Shown: positions 26,499 to 35,490 of the stretch, one piece after another
Layout: each line of letters begins with the position of its first letter
Position numbering within the stretch: the stretch's first letter is position 1
Assembly (NCBI GenBank): GCA_017308595.1
Contig: JAFKER010000007.1
Span: forward strand, 372,001-436,000
Reading direction: 5' to 3'
DNA length: 64,000 nt
Source of the DNA: Afipia sp.
Lineage (GTDB): Bacteria; Pseudomonadota; Alphaproteobacteria; Rhizobiales; Xanthobacteraceae
Program-made: the position numbers and the translations under genes
The notes under the pieces: generated by a model
Told to the model about the DNA's origin: nothing
The model's database searches: none
The model's input: the letters and a program-made list of their open reading frames with translations, nothing else

Positions 26499-27914
26499 TT
26501 ACTCGAGTATCCAGGTGTCTTTGGTGCCGCCGCCCTGGCTGGAATTGACCACGAGCGAACCTTCTTTCAATGCGACGCGGGTCAGTCCGCCCGGAACGAC
26601 GGTGACGTGGTCCTTGCCGGTCAGCACGAACGGGCGCAGATCGACATGCCGCGGGGCGAGGCCCTTCTCCGTGCAGGTGGGGCAGGTGGAGAGCGCCAGC
26701 GTCGGCTGGGCGATGAAGCCTTCCGGCTCCTTCTTCAGTTTGGCGCGGAAGGATTCGATCTGTTCTTTGGTGGCGGCGGGACCGATCAGCATGCCGTAAC
26801 CGCCGGAGCCGTGGACTTCCTTGACCACGAGGTCTTTCAGGTTGTCGAGCACGTATTTGAGATCGTCCGCTTCGCGGCAGCGATAGGTCGGGACGTTCTT
26901 CAGGATCGGCTCCTCGCCGAGGTAGAACTTCACGATATCCGGCATGTAGCTGTAGACCGCCTTGTCGTCGGCGATGCCGGTGCCGACGGCATTCGCCAGC
27001 GTGATGTTGCCGGCCATGTAGGCCGACATCAGGCCCGGCACGCCGAGCACGGAATCGGGGCGGAAGGTGAGCGGATCGAGGAAGTCGTCATCGACGCGGC
27101 GGTAGATCACGTCGACACGTTTCAGTCCCTCGGTGGTGCGCATGAAGACTTCATCGTTTTTCACGATGAGGTCGCGCCCTTCCACGAGTTCGACGCCGAG
27201 TTTGTCGGCGAGGAATGAATGCTCGTAATAGGCCGAGTTGTAGATGCCGGGCGTCAGCAGGGCGACCGTCGGTTCGGCTTTCGAAGTCGCGGGTGCGACC
27301 GAGCGCAGCGCGGCCAGAAGTTCGTCCGGATAGTTCTCCACGGGCGCCACACGATGCCGCGCAAACAGATCCGGAAACAGCCGCATCATGATTTCGCGAT
27401 TTTCCAGCATGTAGGATACGCCGGACGGCGTGCGCGCATTGTCTTCCAGCACGTAGAAGTTTTCATCGTCGACGCGGACGATGTCGATTCCCGCGATATG
27501 GACATAGACGTCGTGCGGCACATCCTGGCCGTTCATCTCGGGCCGGAACACCGGGTTCTGGAAGATCAGGTCGTCGGGGACGATCTTGGCCCGGAGAATG
27601 TCGCGGCTGTGATAGATGTCGCTCAGGAACATATTGAGCGCCTTGACGCGCTGCTTCAGTCCCTTTTCGAGCTGCGTCCATTCCTTGCCCGACAGGATCC
27701 GGGGGATCACATCGAACGGGATCAGCCGTTCGGTGGACTCGGCCTCGCCATAGACCGCGAAGGTGATGCCGATGCGCCGGAACAGCAGTTCGGCTTCCTG
27801 ACGGCGATACTCCAACGCGTCCGGAGGGGTCTCCTTCAGCCAGAGGGAGAGTTCGTGGTAGGCGGAGCGCAGGGCGCCGCCCGGCCCGTTCATTTCATCG
27901 AAGGCAACTGACAT
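26499..27914 (-). CDS. Circularly permuted ATP-grasp type 2 protein
   Basis: Enzyme of about 471 residues of the DUF404/DUF407 ATP-grasp family. Visible parts: FDEMNGPGGALRSAYH, FVLEDNARTPSGVSYMLENREIM, PGIYNSAYYEH, VIYRRVDDDFLDP, VPTYRC, VVKEVHGSGGYGMLIGP with the nucleotide-binding loop, and DLRPFVL. It is predicted to ligate amines or amino acids to a carboxylate. It heads the Anbu operon. The start is uncertain: ATG 27914 (MSVAFDEM) or ATG 27932. Confidence 0.92.
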   Translation of the reverse strand: MSVAFDEMNGPGGALRSAYHELSLWLKETPPDALEYRRQEAELLFRRIGITFAVYGEAESTERLIPFDVIPRILSGKEWTQLEKGLKQRVKALNMFLSDIYHSRDILRAKIVPDDLIFQNPVFRPEMNGQDVPHDVYVHIAGIDIVRVDDENFYVLEDNARTPSGVSYMLENREIMMRLFPDLFARHRVAPVENYPDELLAALRSVAPATSKAEPTVALLTPGIYNSAYYEHSFLADKLGVELVEGRDLIVKNDEVFMRTTEGLKRVDVIYRRVDDDFLDPLTFRPDSVLGVPGLMSAYMAGNITLANAVGTGIADDKAVYSYMPDIVKFYLGEEPILKNVPTYRCREADDLKYVLDNLKDLVVKEVHGSGGYGMLIGPAATKEQIESFRAKLKKEPEGFIAQPTLALSTCPTCTEKGLAPRHVDLRPFVLTGKDHVTVVPGGLTRVALKEGSLVVNSSQGGGTKDTWILE

Positions 27915-28163
27915 AAACCAGAACGCTTCCATCTTCTAACGGGGAGAATGATCCGCCGTTCAAAGGATGGTAGCAAGGGTTGGGCCAGCGCGATATGCAT
28001 TGAAGGCGGGCAATTGGCGCGATCTAGCGTCGCGCTGCCTGAAAAACGGGCTGACTGCTGCCCAGTCATGCAGCAAAAGTGCGTGACTTCAATGCGTTGC
28101 CTGCGCCAAGGATGATGGCGTAGCAGTGGTGACCCGGAGTTCCGGGGCAGGAGGAGAGTTGAG

Positions 28164-28898
28164 ATGACTGAGATCGTCACCGCCGGCATTCTCGTGATCG
28201 GCGATGAAATCCTGTCCGGGCGCACCAAGGACAAGAACATCGGCTTCATCGCCGAGTACCTGACCAATATCGGCATCGACCTGAAGGAAGTCCGGGTCGT
28301 CGCCGACGAAGAGGATGCCATTGTTTATGCGCTGGACTCACTGCGTCAGCGCTACACCTATGTCTTCACCACCGGCGGCATCGGCCCGACCCACGACGAT
28401 ATTACCGCCGATAGCGTGGCCAAGGCGTTCGGGGTGAAAATCGATCACCACCCGGAGGTTGTAGCTCGCTTCCAGGAGCGGTTTGGCGCCGACCTGAACG
28501 AGGCCCGGCTGCGGATGGCCCGCATTCCCGACGGGGCGGAACTGATTTCCAGCGCCACGATCCTCGCGCCCGGCTTCAAGATCGGCAATGTCATCGTGAT
28601 GGCAGGGGTTCCCTCGATCATGCAGGCGATGATGGACATCGTCTCGCCGAAGCTGAAGTCCGGCGTGCGGATGCTGTCGGACTCGGTGCGGGCCAACGCG
28701 CGGGAAGGGGACATCGGCACGCCGCTGCGCGCCATTCAGGAGGCCCATCCCGACACCAGCATCGGCAGCTATCCATTCATGGACGAGAACGGCAAGCCGA
28801 ACACCAATGTCGTGGTGCGTTCGCGCGACGAAGCCAAACTCAAGGCGGCGATGGTGCAGGTCGAGGCCATGCTGGCAAATCTGAAGGTCGTGAAGTAA
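28164..28898 (+). CDS. CinA N-terminal / MoaB-like molybdopterin-binding domain protein
   Basis: Single-domain protein of 244 residues with the MoCF_biosynth fold: AGILVIGDEILSGRTKDKN, TTGGIGPTHDDIT and LAPGFKIGNVIVMAGVP. It corresponds to the N-terminal half of CinA and lacks the nicotinamide-nucleotide deamidase half. CinA N-domains hydrolyse ADP-ribose-type compounds in some species; that role is a guess here. GGAGGAGAG precedes ATG 28164. Its stop overlaps the thioesterase start (TAATG). Confidence 0.9.
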   Translation: MTEIVTAGILVIGDEILSGRTKDKNIGFIAEYLTNIGIDLKEVRVVADEEDAIVYALDSLRQRYTYVFTTGGIGPTHDDITADSVAKAFGVKIDHHPEVVARFQERFGADLNEARLRMARIPDGAELISSATILAPGFKIGNVIVMAGVPSIMQAMMDIVSPKLKSGVRMLSDSVRANAREGDIGTPLRAIQEAHPDTSIGSYPFMDENGKPNTNVVVRSRDEAKLKAAMVQVEAMLANLKVVK

Positions 28899-29320
28899 TG
28901 GCCGAGCGATTTTTCGAGGCCATCGCCGCGGGAAAGCTTCCACCGCCGGAATGCGCCAAGACGCTGGGCCTCGATATCATCGCCTACGATCTCGATGCAC
29001 ACACCGTCGAACTGTCATTCGACGGCAAGCCCGAGTTCGCAAATCCGATCGGGATCGTGCAGGGTGGCTTCCTGTCCGCGATGCTCGATGACACGATGGG
29101 ACTTGCTTCGGCCACTGCGATGAGTGTCGGCGAGTTCGCGCCGACGCTTGGCCTCAATGTGCAGTTTCATCGTCCGGCCAAGATCGGCAAGCTGACAGGC
29201 AAGGGCCGCATCACCATGCGCGGCAGGGAAATTTTCCATCTCGCCGCGGAGCTGTTTCAGGACGGCAAGCTGGTCGCGAGCGCAACCGCGACGGCGATGT
29301 TCCGGAAGATTGCATCGTAA
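28898..29320 (+). CDS. PaaI-type hotdog thioesterase
   Basis: Protein of 140 residues with the hotdog-fold PaaI pattern: [26 protein letters not shown] (the conserved GG-x-D region on the long helix) and [20 protein letters not shown]. It likely hydrolyses acyl-CoA thioesters. It is translationally coupled to the upstream CinA-like gene and followed closely by the phosphoribosyltransferase gene. Confidence 0.88.
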   Translation: MAERFFEAIAAGKLPPPECAKTLGLDIIAYDLDAHTVELSFDGKPEFANPIGIVQGGFLSAMLDDTMGLASATAMSVGEFAPTLGLNVQFHRPAKIGKLTGKGRITMRGREIFHLAAELFQDGKLVASATATAMFRKIAS

Positions 29321-29333
29321 CGGAGAGGGCGCG

Positions 29334-29837
29334 ATGAGCGACGAAGCGCGAAAGCCATTTCCGGTATCCTGGGATCAATTCCATCGTGACGCGCGGGCGC
29401 TGGCGTGGCGGCTCAGCGGCGCTGGTCCGTTCGAGGCGATGGTCGCGGTGACGCGCGGCGGCCTCGTGCCTGCGGCGGTGATCGCGCGCGAACTCGGCAT
29501 CCGCGTCATCGATACGCTGTGCGTGTCGAGCTACAGCCACACCTCGCAGGTCAGCGAGCCGACGGTGCTGAAGGGCATCTCGGATGCGGTCGGCCGGCTC
29601 GGCGCCGGCACCGGCAAGGGGCTGCTGGTGGTCGAAGACCTCGTGGACACCGGCAAGACCGCGCGCATCGTGCGCGATCTGGTGCCGCAGGCGCATATCG
29701 CCGCCGTCTATGCCAAGCCGATGGGCAAGCCGCTGGTCGATACCTTCATCACGGAAGTGTCGCAGGATACCTGGATATTCTTTCCGTGGGATACGGGACT
29801 GTCGTATCTGCCGCCGATCAAGGACGGTGCGGCGTAG
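29334..29837 (+). CDS. gpt: Xanthine(-guanine) phosphoribosyltransferase
   Basis: Purine salvage enzyme of 167 residues, converting xanthine or guanine and PRPP to XMP or GMP. The PRPP-binding motif [12 protein letters not shown] is intact, with [17 protein letters not shown] upstream and DTWIFFPWD near the C-terminus, a typical Gpt feature. ATG 29334 has GGAGAGGG upstream. Third gene of the CinA-like/thioesterase unit. Confidence 0.85.
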   Translation: MSDEARKPFPVSWDQFHRDARALAWRLSGAGPFEAMVAVTRGGLVPAAVIARELGIRVIDTLCVSSYSHTSQVSEPTVLKGISDAVGRLGAGTGKGLLVVEDLVDTGKTARIVRDLVPQAHIAAVYAKPMGKPLVDTFITEVSQDTWIFFPWDTGLSYLPPIKDGAA

Positions 29838-29841
29838 CTTT

Positions 29842-29872
29842 TCTCCCTCTCCCCGCAAGCGGGGAGAGATGG
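29842..29872. terminator. Hairpin between convergent gpt and core-metE
   Basis: Stem of CTCCCTCTCCCCGC with GCGGGGAGAGATGGAG, one internal mismatch, right after the gpt stop. There is no strong T-run; resembles the hairpin at 13852. Confidence 0.5.
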
Positions 29873-29880
29873 AGAAGAAA

Positions 29881-30912
29881 TCAGCCGAACTTCTCCCGCG
29901 CCAGCTTCGCGCCCGCGCCGAGCGCGCGAAGCTTGGCTTCCGCGATGTCACGGCGCATCGGCGCCATACCGCAATTGGTCGTCGCGATGATGCGCTGCTT
30001 GGGCACGAACTGCATCACGGCCTCAATGGTCTCCACCACATCCTGCGGCGTCTCGACCACATCGCTGGCGACATCGATCACGCCCGCCTGAACCACCTTG
30101 GTCTGGAGCAGGCTGAGAAGCTCCACCGGCACATGTGAGTTGCGGCACTCGATAGCGACCTGCTGGATCGGGCTTTTGTCGATGGCCGGGAAGATCTGCT
30201 CGTACTGCCGCCATTCGGCGCCGAGCGAGTCCTTCCAGTCGACATTGGCCTTGATGCCGTAGCCGTAGCAGATATGCACGGCGGTCTGGCAGGTGAGGCC
30301 TGCTGCGGCGCGGGTCAACGCCTCGATGCCCCAGTCATTCACTTCGTCCATGAAGACGTTGAAGGCCGGTTCGTCGAACTGGATCATGTCGACACCATCG
30401 GCCTGCAAGGCCTTGGCTTCCTGATTGAGCAGTTCGGCGAAGGCGAAGGCCATTTTCACGCGGTCGCCGTAATAACTGTCGGCCAGCGTGTCGATAATGG
30501 TCATCGGGCCGGGCAGGGTGAACTTCAGCTTGCGCGTGGTATGTGCTCTCGCGGCCTGCGCCTCATCCGCATGGACGCGGCCCTTGAGCTGCAGCGGCGC
30601 GACGACCTGCGGCACCATGGCTTTATAGCGATCCTTGCGGATGCCCATCTCGACCTTGTGCGCGAAATCGATGCCGTCGACCCGCTCCAGAAATCCGTGA
30701 ACGAAATGCTGGCGTGCCTGTTCGCCTTCGGTGACGAGGTCGATCCCGGCGTCTTCCTGGATTTTCACCCAGAGCAGGGTGGCGTCACGCTTGGCGGTGG
30801 CGAGTTCCGCGCCCTTGAGCTTCCACGGCGCCCACAATGTGTTGGGTTCGGCCAGCCAGTCGGGTTTCGGGAGTGAGCCGGCAATCGATGTTTGAAACAG
30901 CATGAAACGCAT
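29881..30912 (-). CDS. Stand-alone core-MetE type B12-independent methionine synthase
   Basis: Zinc enzyme of 343 residues covering only the C-terminal catalytic barrel of MetE. Likely zinc ligands are His and Cys in VHICYGYG, Glu in AIECRNSH and Cys in TTNCGMAP; FDEPAFN contributes a conserved Asp/Glu. Lacking the N-terminal MetE half, it belongs with the short core-MetE enzymes whose methyl donors vary (methyl-cobalamin proteins or methyl-folate). The true donor here cannot be told. It stands alone between gpt and a GST gene. Confidence 0.85.
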   Translation of the reverse strand: MRFMLFQTSIAGSLPKPDWLAEPNTLWAPWKLKGAELATAKRDATLLWVKIQEDAGIDLVTEGEQARQHFVHGFLERVDGIDFAHKVEMGIRKDRYKAMVPQVVAPLQLKGRVHADEAQAARAHTTRKLKFTLPGPMTIIDTLADSYYGDRVKMAFAFAELLNQEAKALQADGVDMIQFDEPAFNVFMDEVNDWGIEALTRAAAGLTCQTAVHICYGYGIKANVDWKDSLGAEWRQYEQIFPAIDKSPIQQVAIECRNSHVPVELLSLLQTKVVQAGVIDVASDVVETPQDVVETIEAVMQFVPKQRIIATTNCGMAPMRRDIAEAKLRALGAGAKLAREKFG

Positions 30913-31051
30913 CCGCTCTTATTGGTTGCACGCTTATCTGCCATGTTCAGGCCATTGCAGACAAGCTGTTCGCGTTTGCGGGATGGAATGTGACAGCCGC
31001 CGTGGGTAGGATCGCGCTTCGCCCCAAGGCTCCCTCATTCGCGGACACCCC

Positions 31052-31747
31052 ATGATCGACCTGTATTACGCGCCGACACCCAACGGGTGGAAAATCTCAA
31101 TCATGCTGGAAGAACTGGGGCTGCCCTACAATGTCATCCCGGTGAACATCCGGACCGGTGAGCAGTTCGAACCTGATTTCCTCAAGATCAGTCCAAACAA
31201 CCGGATTCCGGCAATCATCGATCAGGCGCCAGCCGATGGCCTTGATCCCATTCCGATGTTCGAGACCGGCGCGATCCTGATCTATCTGGCGGAGAAGACA
31301 GGGCGCTTCCTGCCGAAGGACGTGCGCGGCCGCTTCAAGGTGATCCAGTGGGTGATGTGGCAGATGGGCGGACTTGGCCCGATGCTCGGCCAGCACGGGC
31401 ATTTTGCGCTCTATGCAACCGAGAAGATTCCTTATGCGATCCAGCGCTACCGTGACGAGGCCGAACGGCTTTATGCCGTCCTCGACCGGCAGCTTGGCAA
31501 GACCGGCGCCTATGTTGCGGGCGATGAGTATTCGATCGCCGACATCGCGATCTTCCCGTGGACCATGACCCACAAGGCGCAGGGCTTCACGCTCGATGAC
31601 TTTCCAAACATCAAGCGCTGGTACGCGGCCGTGCGCGCGCGGCCCGAAGTTCAGAGGGGGCTAGCGGTGGGCAAGTTCGACAAGACACCTTTCACCGACG
31701 AGCAGCGCAAGAACATGTTCGGCAAAGCCGCGCAGCAGGCGCAGTAA
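31052..31747 (+). CDS. Glutathione S-transferase (Nu/YfcG-like)
   Basis: Protein of 231 residues. Thioredoxin-like N-domain with YYAPTPNGWKISIMLEELGLPY and NNRIPAIID (cis-Pro) and FETGAILIYLAEKTG; helical C-domain with QWVMWQMGGLGPMLGQ and YSIADIAIFPW. The motif TPNGWK and the QMGGLGP helix fit the YfcG/YghU class, which has disulfide reductase activity. First of three same-strand genes (GST, isomerase, quinone reductase) with short gaps. Confidence 0.92.
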   Translation: MIDLYYAPTPNGWKISIMLEELGLPYNVIPVNIRTGEQFEPDFLKISPNNRIPAIIDQAPADGLDPIPMFETGAILIYLAEKTGRFLPKDVRGRFKVIQWVMWQMGGLGPMLGQHGHFALYATEKIPYAIQRYRDEAERLYAVLDRQLGKTGAYVAGDEYSIADIAIFPWTMTHKAQGFTLDDFPNIKRWYAAVRARPEVQRGLAVGKFDKTPFTDEQRKNMFGKAAQQAQ

Positions 31748-31779
31748 CGACAACAAACGACACAACAGGAAACGCATCC

Positions 31780-32397
31780 ATGATCGAATTCTTTTTCGAC
31801 TGCTCCAGCCCGTGGACCTATCTCGCCTTCACCAATATCCAGCCGATGGCGAAGGAGCTTGGCGCGCCGATCACATGGCGGCCCATTCTGGTCGGCGGTA
31901 TTTTCAACACCGTCAACAAGACGATGTACGAGACGCGCGCCAATCCTGTTCCCGCGAAACAGGCTTATACCGCGAAGGACATGCAGGACTGGGCGCGGCT
32001 GGCAGGCATCAAGATCACCATGCCGCCGACGGTGTTCCCGGTGAATGCGGTGAAGTCGATGCGCGGCTGCATCTGGGTCCAGCAGACCGCGCCGGACAAA
32101 CTGATTCCGTTCGCGACAGCGGTGTTCGAGGCTTACTGGGGTGACGATCAGGACATCTCCAAGGATGACGTGCTCGCGAAAATCTGCGAGCGTGTCGGGA
32201 TCGATCCTGCGAAATTCTTTGCCGGGATCGGCGAACAGTCGGTCAAGGATCAACTCAAGGCCAACACCGATGAGGCGATCGCGCGCGGCGCGTTCGGCTC
32301 GCCGACGATCTATCTCGACAAGACCGATATGTATTTCGGCAACGACCGTCTGCCGCTGATTCACGCCAAGCTGTTGGAGAAGAAGGCGATGGCGTAA
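31780..32397 (+). CDS. 2-hydroxychromene-2-carboxylate isomerase family (DsbA-like)
   Basis: Protein of 205 residues of the kappa-GST/DsbA-like isomerase family. The active-site segment FFDCSSPWTYLAF carries the conserved Ser that binds glutathione; GAFGSPTIYLD is the cis-Pro loop. In naphthalene catabolism the family isomerises hydroxychromene carboxylate, but most genomic copies have unknown substrates. It lies 32 bp after the GST gene, which supports a glutathione-linked role. Confidence 0.9.
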   Translation: MIEFFFDCSSPWTYLAFTNIQPMAKELGAPITWRPILVGGIFNTVNKTMYETRANPVPAKQAYTAKDMQDWARLAGIKITMPPTVFPVNAVKSMRGCIWVQQTAPDKLIPFATAVFEAYWGDDQDISKDDVLAKICERVGIDPAKFFAGIGEQSVKDQLKANTDEAIARGAFGSPTIYLDKTDMYFGNDRLPLIHAKLLEKKAMA

Positions 32398-32402
32398 TCA
32401 CC

Positions 32403-33377
32403 ATGCCGCGCGCCGTCGTCTGCCGTGAACTCGGGCCGCCCGAGAAACTGACATTGGAAGACGTGGCGCGCGCGCCGCTTGAACCCGGGCAGGTGCGCGT
32501 TGCAATTCATGCCGCAGGCCTGAATTTTCCCGACATCCTGATGGCGGCCGGCGCGTATCAGCTCAAGCCGCCGCTGCCGTTCACGCCCGGCATGGAGGCG
32601 GCGGGCGACGTGATCGAGGTTGCCGGAGCCGATGGGTTTCATCCGGGCGACAAGGTGATCGTGAAAGCGCGGTTCGGCTGCTACGCCGATGAAATCATCG
32701 CCGCCCCCGATCAGTTGATGCCGTTGCCGCTGACATTCGACTATGCACAGGGCGCGGCATTCCTCGCCGCCCATGGCACGGCCTGGCATGCGCTGCATGA
32801 TCGTGCGCGGATCGCGCCCGGCGAGGTATTGCTGGTGCACGGCGCGGGCGGCGGAGTGGGTCTCGCCGCCGTCGAACTCGGCAAGGTGGCGGGCGCCACC
32901 GTCATTGCCTGCGCCTCATCCGAGGAAAAGCTTGAAGTTGCCAAGCAGCGTGGCGCGGATCATGGGGTGCTTTATGGGCGCGAGCCGTTCAAGGACGCGG
33001 TAAAGCGCATCACCGACGGACGCGGCGCCGATGTGGTGTTCGATCCGGTGGGCGGGCCGATCTTCGAAGACAGCCTGCGCTGCATCGCATGGGGCGCGCG
33101 CCTTCTGGTGATCGGCTTCACCGGCGGCGTCGGCGTGGCGAAAACCAATCTGATCCTGATTAAAGGCGCCAGCGTGCTCGGTGTGCGTGCGGGCGAAGCC
33201 GTGCGCAAGAATCCCGCGCTCAATGTTGCGCGCATGGCGGACCTGACGCGGCTCGCCAACGAGCGCCGCATCAGCCCGAACATCTCGCATCGCCTGCCGC
33301 TGGAAGATTATGCGAAGGCGATGCGTCTGTTGATGGACCGCCGTGCCATCGGGCGCGTGGTGCTGGAGATGCATTAG
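32403..33377 (+). CDS. NADPH:quinone reductase (zeta-crystallin-like MDR)
   Basis: Zinc-free medium-chain reductase of 324 residues. GroES-like N-domain (FPDILMAAGAYQLKPPLPFTPGMEAAG) and Rossmann domain with VHGAGGGVGLAAVELG; DVVFDPVGG is the usual third motif. No catalytic Zn ligands are seen, in keeping with quinone oxidoreductases. It starts 5 bp after the isomerase stop, so the two are cotranscribed. Confidence 0.92.
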   Translation: MPRAVVCRELGPPEKLTLEDVARAPLEPGQVRVAIHAAGLNFPDILMAAGAYQLKPPLPFTPGMEAAGDVIEVAGADGFHPGDKVIVKARFGCYADEIIAAPDQLMPLPLTFDYAQGAAFLAAHGTAWHALHDRARIAPGEVLLVHGAGGGVGLAAVELGKVAGATVIACASSEEKLEVAKQRGADHGVLYGREPFKDAVKRITDGRGADVVFDPVGGPIFEDSLRCIAWGARLLVIGFTGGVGVAKTNLILIKGASVLGVRAGEAVRKNPALNVARMADLTRLANERRISPNISHRLPLEDYAKAMRLLMDRRAIGRVVLEMH

Positions 33378-33404
33378 GTGCGCAACTCGCGCGATCTCTC
33401 GTCA

Positions 33405-33530
33405 CGTCGTCCCGGCGAAAGCCGGGACCCATAACCACCGAACATCATTATGAAAGCAAAAAGATTGCTCCAGCGTGTCCCTTAAATCGAAAAGGCAGGG
33501 AGTATGGGTCCCCGTTTTCGCGGGGACGAC
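33405..33530. repeat. Intergenic repeat, family D (inverted pair)
   Basis: CGTCGTCCCGGCG...GGGACCCATA at 33405-33433 faces an inverted copy at 33497-33530 (AGTATGGGTCCCCG...CGGGGACGAC), making a long imperfect hairpin. A third copy is at 42850-42884. It separates two convergent genes. Confidence 0.8.
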
Positions 33531-33587
33531 ACCGCAATTTTTATGACGTCCGCGCAGTAAGCGGACAGAGGCTCGAATGTCTGCCTC

Positions 33588-34493
33588 CTACTTGTATTCC
33601 CGCTCGGTCCACCACGGGAAATAGGACGGCATGTCCTTCGAGACCGTCTGTGCGAATTTCGCCGGGCGCTTTTCGAGGAACGACATCACGCCTTCGCGCA
33701 CGTCGGCAGACTGACCGCGCGAATAGATGCCGCGGCTGTCGATCTTGTGGGCCTCCATCGGATCGTCCGCCCCCAGCATCCGCCACATCATCTGGCGGAT
33801 GAGTGCGATGGACACCGGCGCTGTGTTCTCCACGATCTCGCGCGCGATGGCGCGGGCGGTGGTCATCAGTTCGTCGGCGGGCACCACTTTGTTGACAAGG
33901 CGCCCGGCGAGCGCTTCCTGTGCCGGAAACACGCGGCCCGAGTAGCACCATTCCAGTGCCTGCGAGATGCCGACAATGCGCGGGAGGAACCAGCTCGAGG
34001 CCGCTTCCGGCACGATGCCGCGCCGCGCGAACACAAAGCCGAAACGCGCGTCGGCGGAGGCGATGCGAATATCCATCGGCAACTGCATGGTGACGCCGAT
34101 GCCGACGGCCGCACCATTGATCGCGCCGATGACCGGCTTCAGGCTCTTGAAGATGCGCAGAGTCACGCGGCCGCCGCCGTCGCGCACCGCGTCGTCGCTC
34201 CATTCGACTTCGCCGTTCGGGCGCAGCGGCGCGCTTTTGCGGTCTGGACGTGCGGCGCGATCGAATGTCTTGCCGCCCTCGGACAGATCGGCGCCCGCAC
34301 AGAAGGCGCGGCCAGCACCGGTGACGATGATGGCCCGCACATTGTCGTCGGCATCGGCGGCATCGAACGCGGAGATCAGTTCGTCCATCATCACATGCGT
34401 GAACGCATTCATCTTGTCGGGACGATTGAGTGTGATGGTCAGGATGTTGTCCTGCACTTCGTACTTGATCTGTTCGTAGGTTACCTGAGCCAT
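33588..34493 (-). CDS. Enoyl-CoA hydratase/isomerase family protein
   Basis: Crotonase-fold protein of 301 residues. Oxyanion-hole segment GAGRAFCAGADLSEG and the second segment INGAAVGIGVTMQLPMDIRIAS are clear; the acid/base Glu is in FARRGIVPEAASSWFLPR. An extra charged insertion (KTFDRAARPDRKS) follows the first motif, making it longer than the usual 260 residues. It hydrates or isomerises an acyl-CoA; the substrate is unknown. Confidence 0.9.
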   Translation of the reverse strand: MAQVTYEQIKYEVQDNILTITLNRPDKMNAFTHVMMDELISAFDAADADDNVRAIIVTGAGRAFCAGADLSEGGKTFDRAARPDRKSAPLRPNGEVEWSDDAVRDGGGRVTLRIFKSLKPVIGAINGAAVGIGVTMQLPMDIRIASADARFGFVFARRGIVPEAASSWFLPRIVGISQALEWCYSGRVFPAQEALAGRLVNKVVPADELMTTARAIAREIVENTAPVSIALIRQMMWRMLGADDPMEAHKIDSRGIYSRGQSADVREGVMSFLEKRPAKFAQTVSKDMPSYFPWWTEREYK

Positions 34494-34681
34494 CGCGGCG
34501 CGTCCTCTTCAGCTTGTTGTTCTGTATCCGCGCGAGGGCGGACCGGGGACACCCTACCGTGCCCGGCGAAGCACTGGCAATTTGTCTGGACGGGATGCGA
34601 CCATGCGCACGCCAGACTTATGCGGATATTTCCCCTTCCGGGCTTTCAGCCGTACCCGGCGCGATGCTACAACCCGCCCGC

Positions 34682-34768
34682 GCGGACGTGGCGGAATTGG
34701 TAGACGCAAGGGACTTAAAATCCCTCGATGGCAACGTCGTGCGGGTTCGATTCCCGCCGTCCGCACCA
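34682..34768 (+). tRNA. tRNA-Leu (anticodon UAA)
   Basis: Complete type II tRNA with encoded CCA. Acceptor stem GCGGACG (34682-34688) pairs with CGTCCGC (34758-34764), discriminator A, CCA at 34766-34768. Anticodon arm AGGGA/TCCCT with loop CTTAAAA gives UAA at 34716-34718. The long variable arm (CGATGGCAACGTCG) and T-loop GGTTCGATTCC agree with leucine. Confidence 0.98.
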
Positions 34769-34809
34769 AACGAGATTCGGCAAGATAGTGGACTGATCGG
34801 AACACGGAC

Positions 34810-35205
34810 GTGCTTTTGAGAATTGCCGGCTGCCTCTTTCTCGCCTCACAGATTTTGACCCCAACCGCTTCCTTCGCTCAAAGCGGTGAGGCCTGGCCGA
34901 ACGCGCTGATCTGCCAGGCGAGCGTCCACTCCTATTTCAATCTGCCGCAGCCGCCGCGCCAGATCGATGAAAGCTTCGGCTGGCTTGTCTTTCGGAGTGC
35001 ATTGGGCGGGGTCTATGATTGCCGGGTATGGGGCAATACCATTTCGCTGAAATGGAAAAGCCACAACGGCACCATGAGCAACAGCAAGACGCAGGTCGAT
35101 GCCAGCGGTCCTGTGCTGACCGTTCGCCCCGGCGGCATGGGCGAATGGCGATTTCGCCGTGTTGCCGACGGATATGGTTTGTTAAACGGGGGCAAGACCC
35201 GCTAA
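34810..35205 (+). CDS. Hypothetical secreted protein
   Basis: Protein of 131 residues with a signal peptide (LLRIAGCLFLASQILTPTA, cleavage near SFAQ). The mature part has two Cys residues and a beta-rich pattern (GGVYDCRVWGNTISLKWKS, GPVLTVRPGGMGEWRFRR) but no family I recognise. Start is GTG 34810. It follows the tRNA by about 40 bp. Confidence 0.65.
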   Translation: MLLRIAGCLFLASQILTPTASFAQSGEAWPNALICQASVHSYFNLPQPPRQIDESFGWLVFRSALGGVYDCRVWGNTISLKWKSHNGTMSNSKTQVDASGPVLTVRPGGMGEWRFRRVADGYGLLNGGKTR

Positions 35206-35262
35206 ACAAAGGCTGCCGAATACGTCCAGGAATTTTCCTGACTCCCGTCCGAAGGACCGACA

Positions 35263-35472
35263 ATGGTGGACAAGCAAGCCCTGCGCGAGGAAACCGAGCG
35301 GCTGGTGCGCGAGGCGATGGAGCGCAAGGCGCTCGTCGTCAAGCAGGGCAATACCCGGATCGATGCGACCTGCGGCAAGTGCGGCAAGGCCAACCGCGTC
35401 ACGGCGGCGAAGGGCACCAGGCGGGCAAGCTTCACCTGCAAGGAATGCGGCCACAAGCAGGAAACTCTCTGA
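35263..35472 (+). CDS. Small zinc-ribbon protein
   Basis: Protein of 69 residues: a charged N-terminal helix (REETERLVREAMERK) followed by a four-Cys zinc ribbon, CGKCGKAN and CKECGHK. It may bind nucleic acid or a protein partner; no specific function is recognised. Confidence 0.75.
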   Translation: MVDKQALREETERLVREAMERKALVVKQGNTRIDATCGKCGKANRVTAAKGTRRASFTCKECGHKQETL

Positions 35473-35490
35473 GGTATTATCCGCGTCAGC

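Noticed and set aside
26139-27218. 359-residue plus-strand frame opposite the alpha-E and ATP-grasp genes
   Set aside because: Shadow of the Anbu operon, no ribosome binding site or recognisable domain.
30913-31051. SAM or cobalamin riboswitch before the core-MetE gene
   Set aside because: No SAM-II core and no cobalamin-box sequence could be found in the 139-bp leader.
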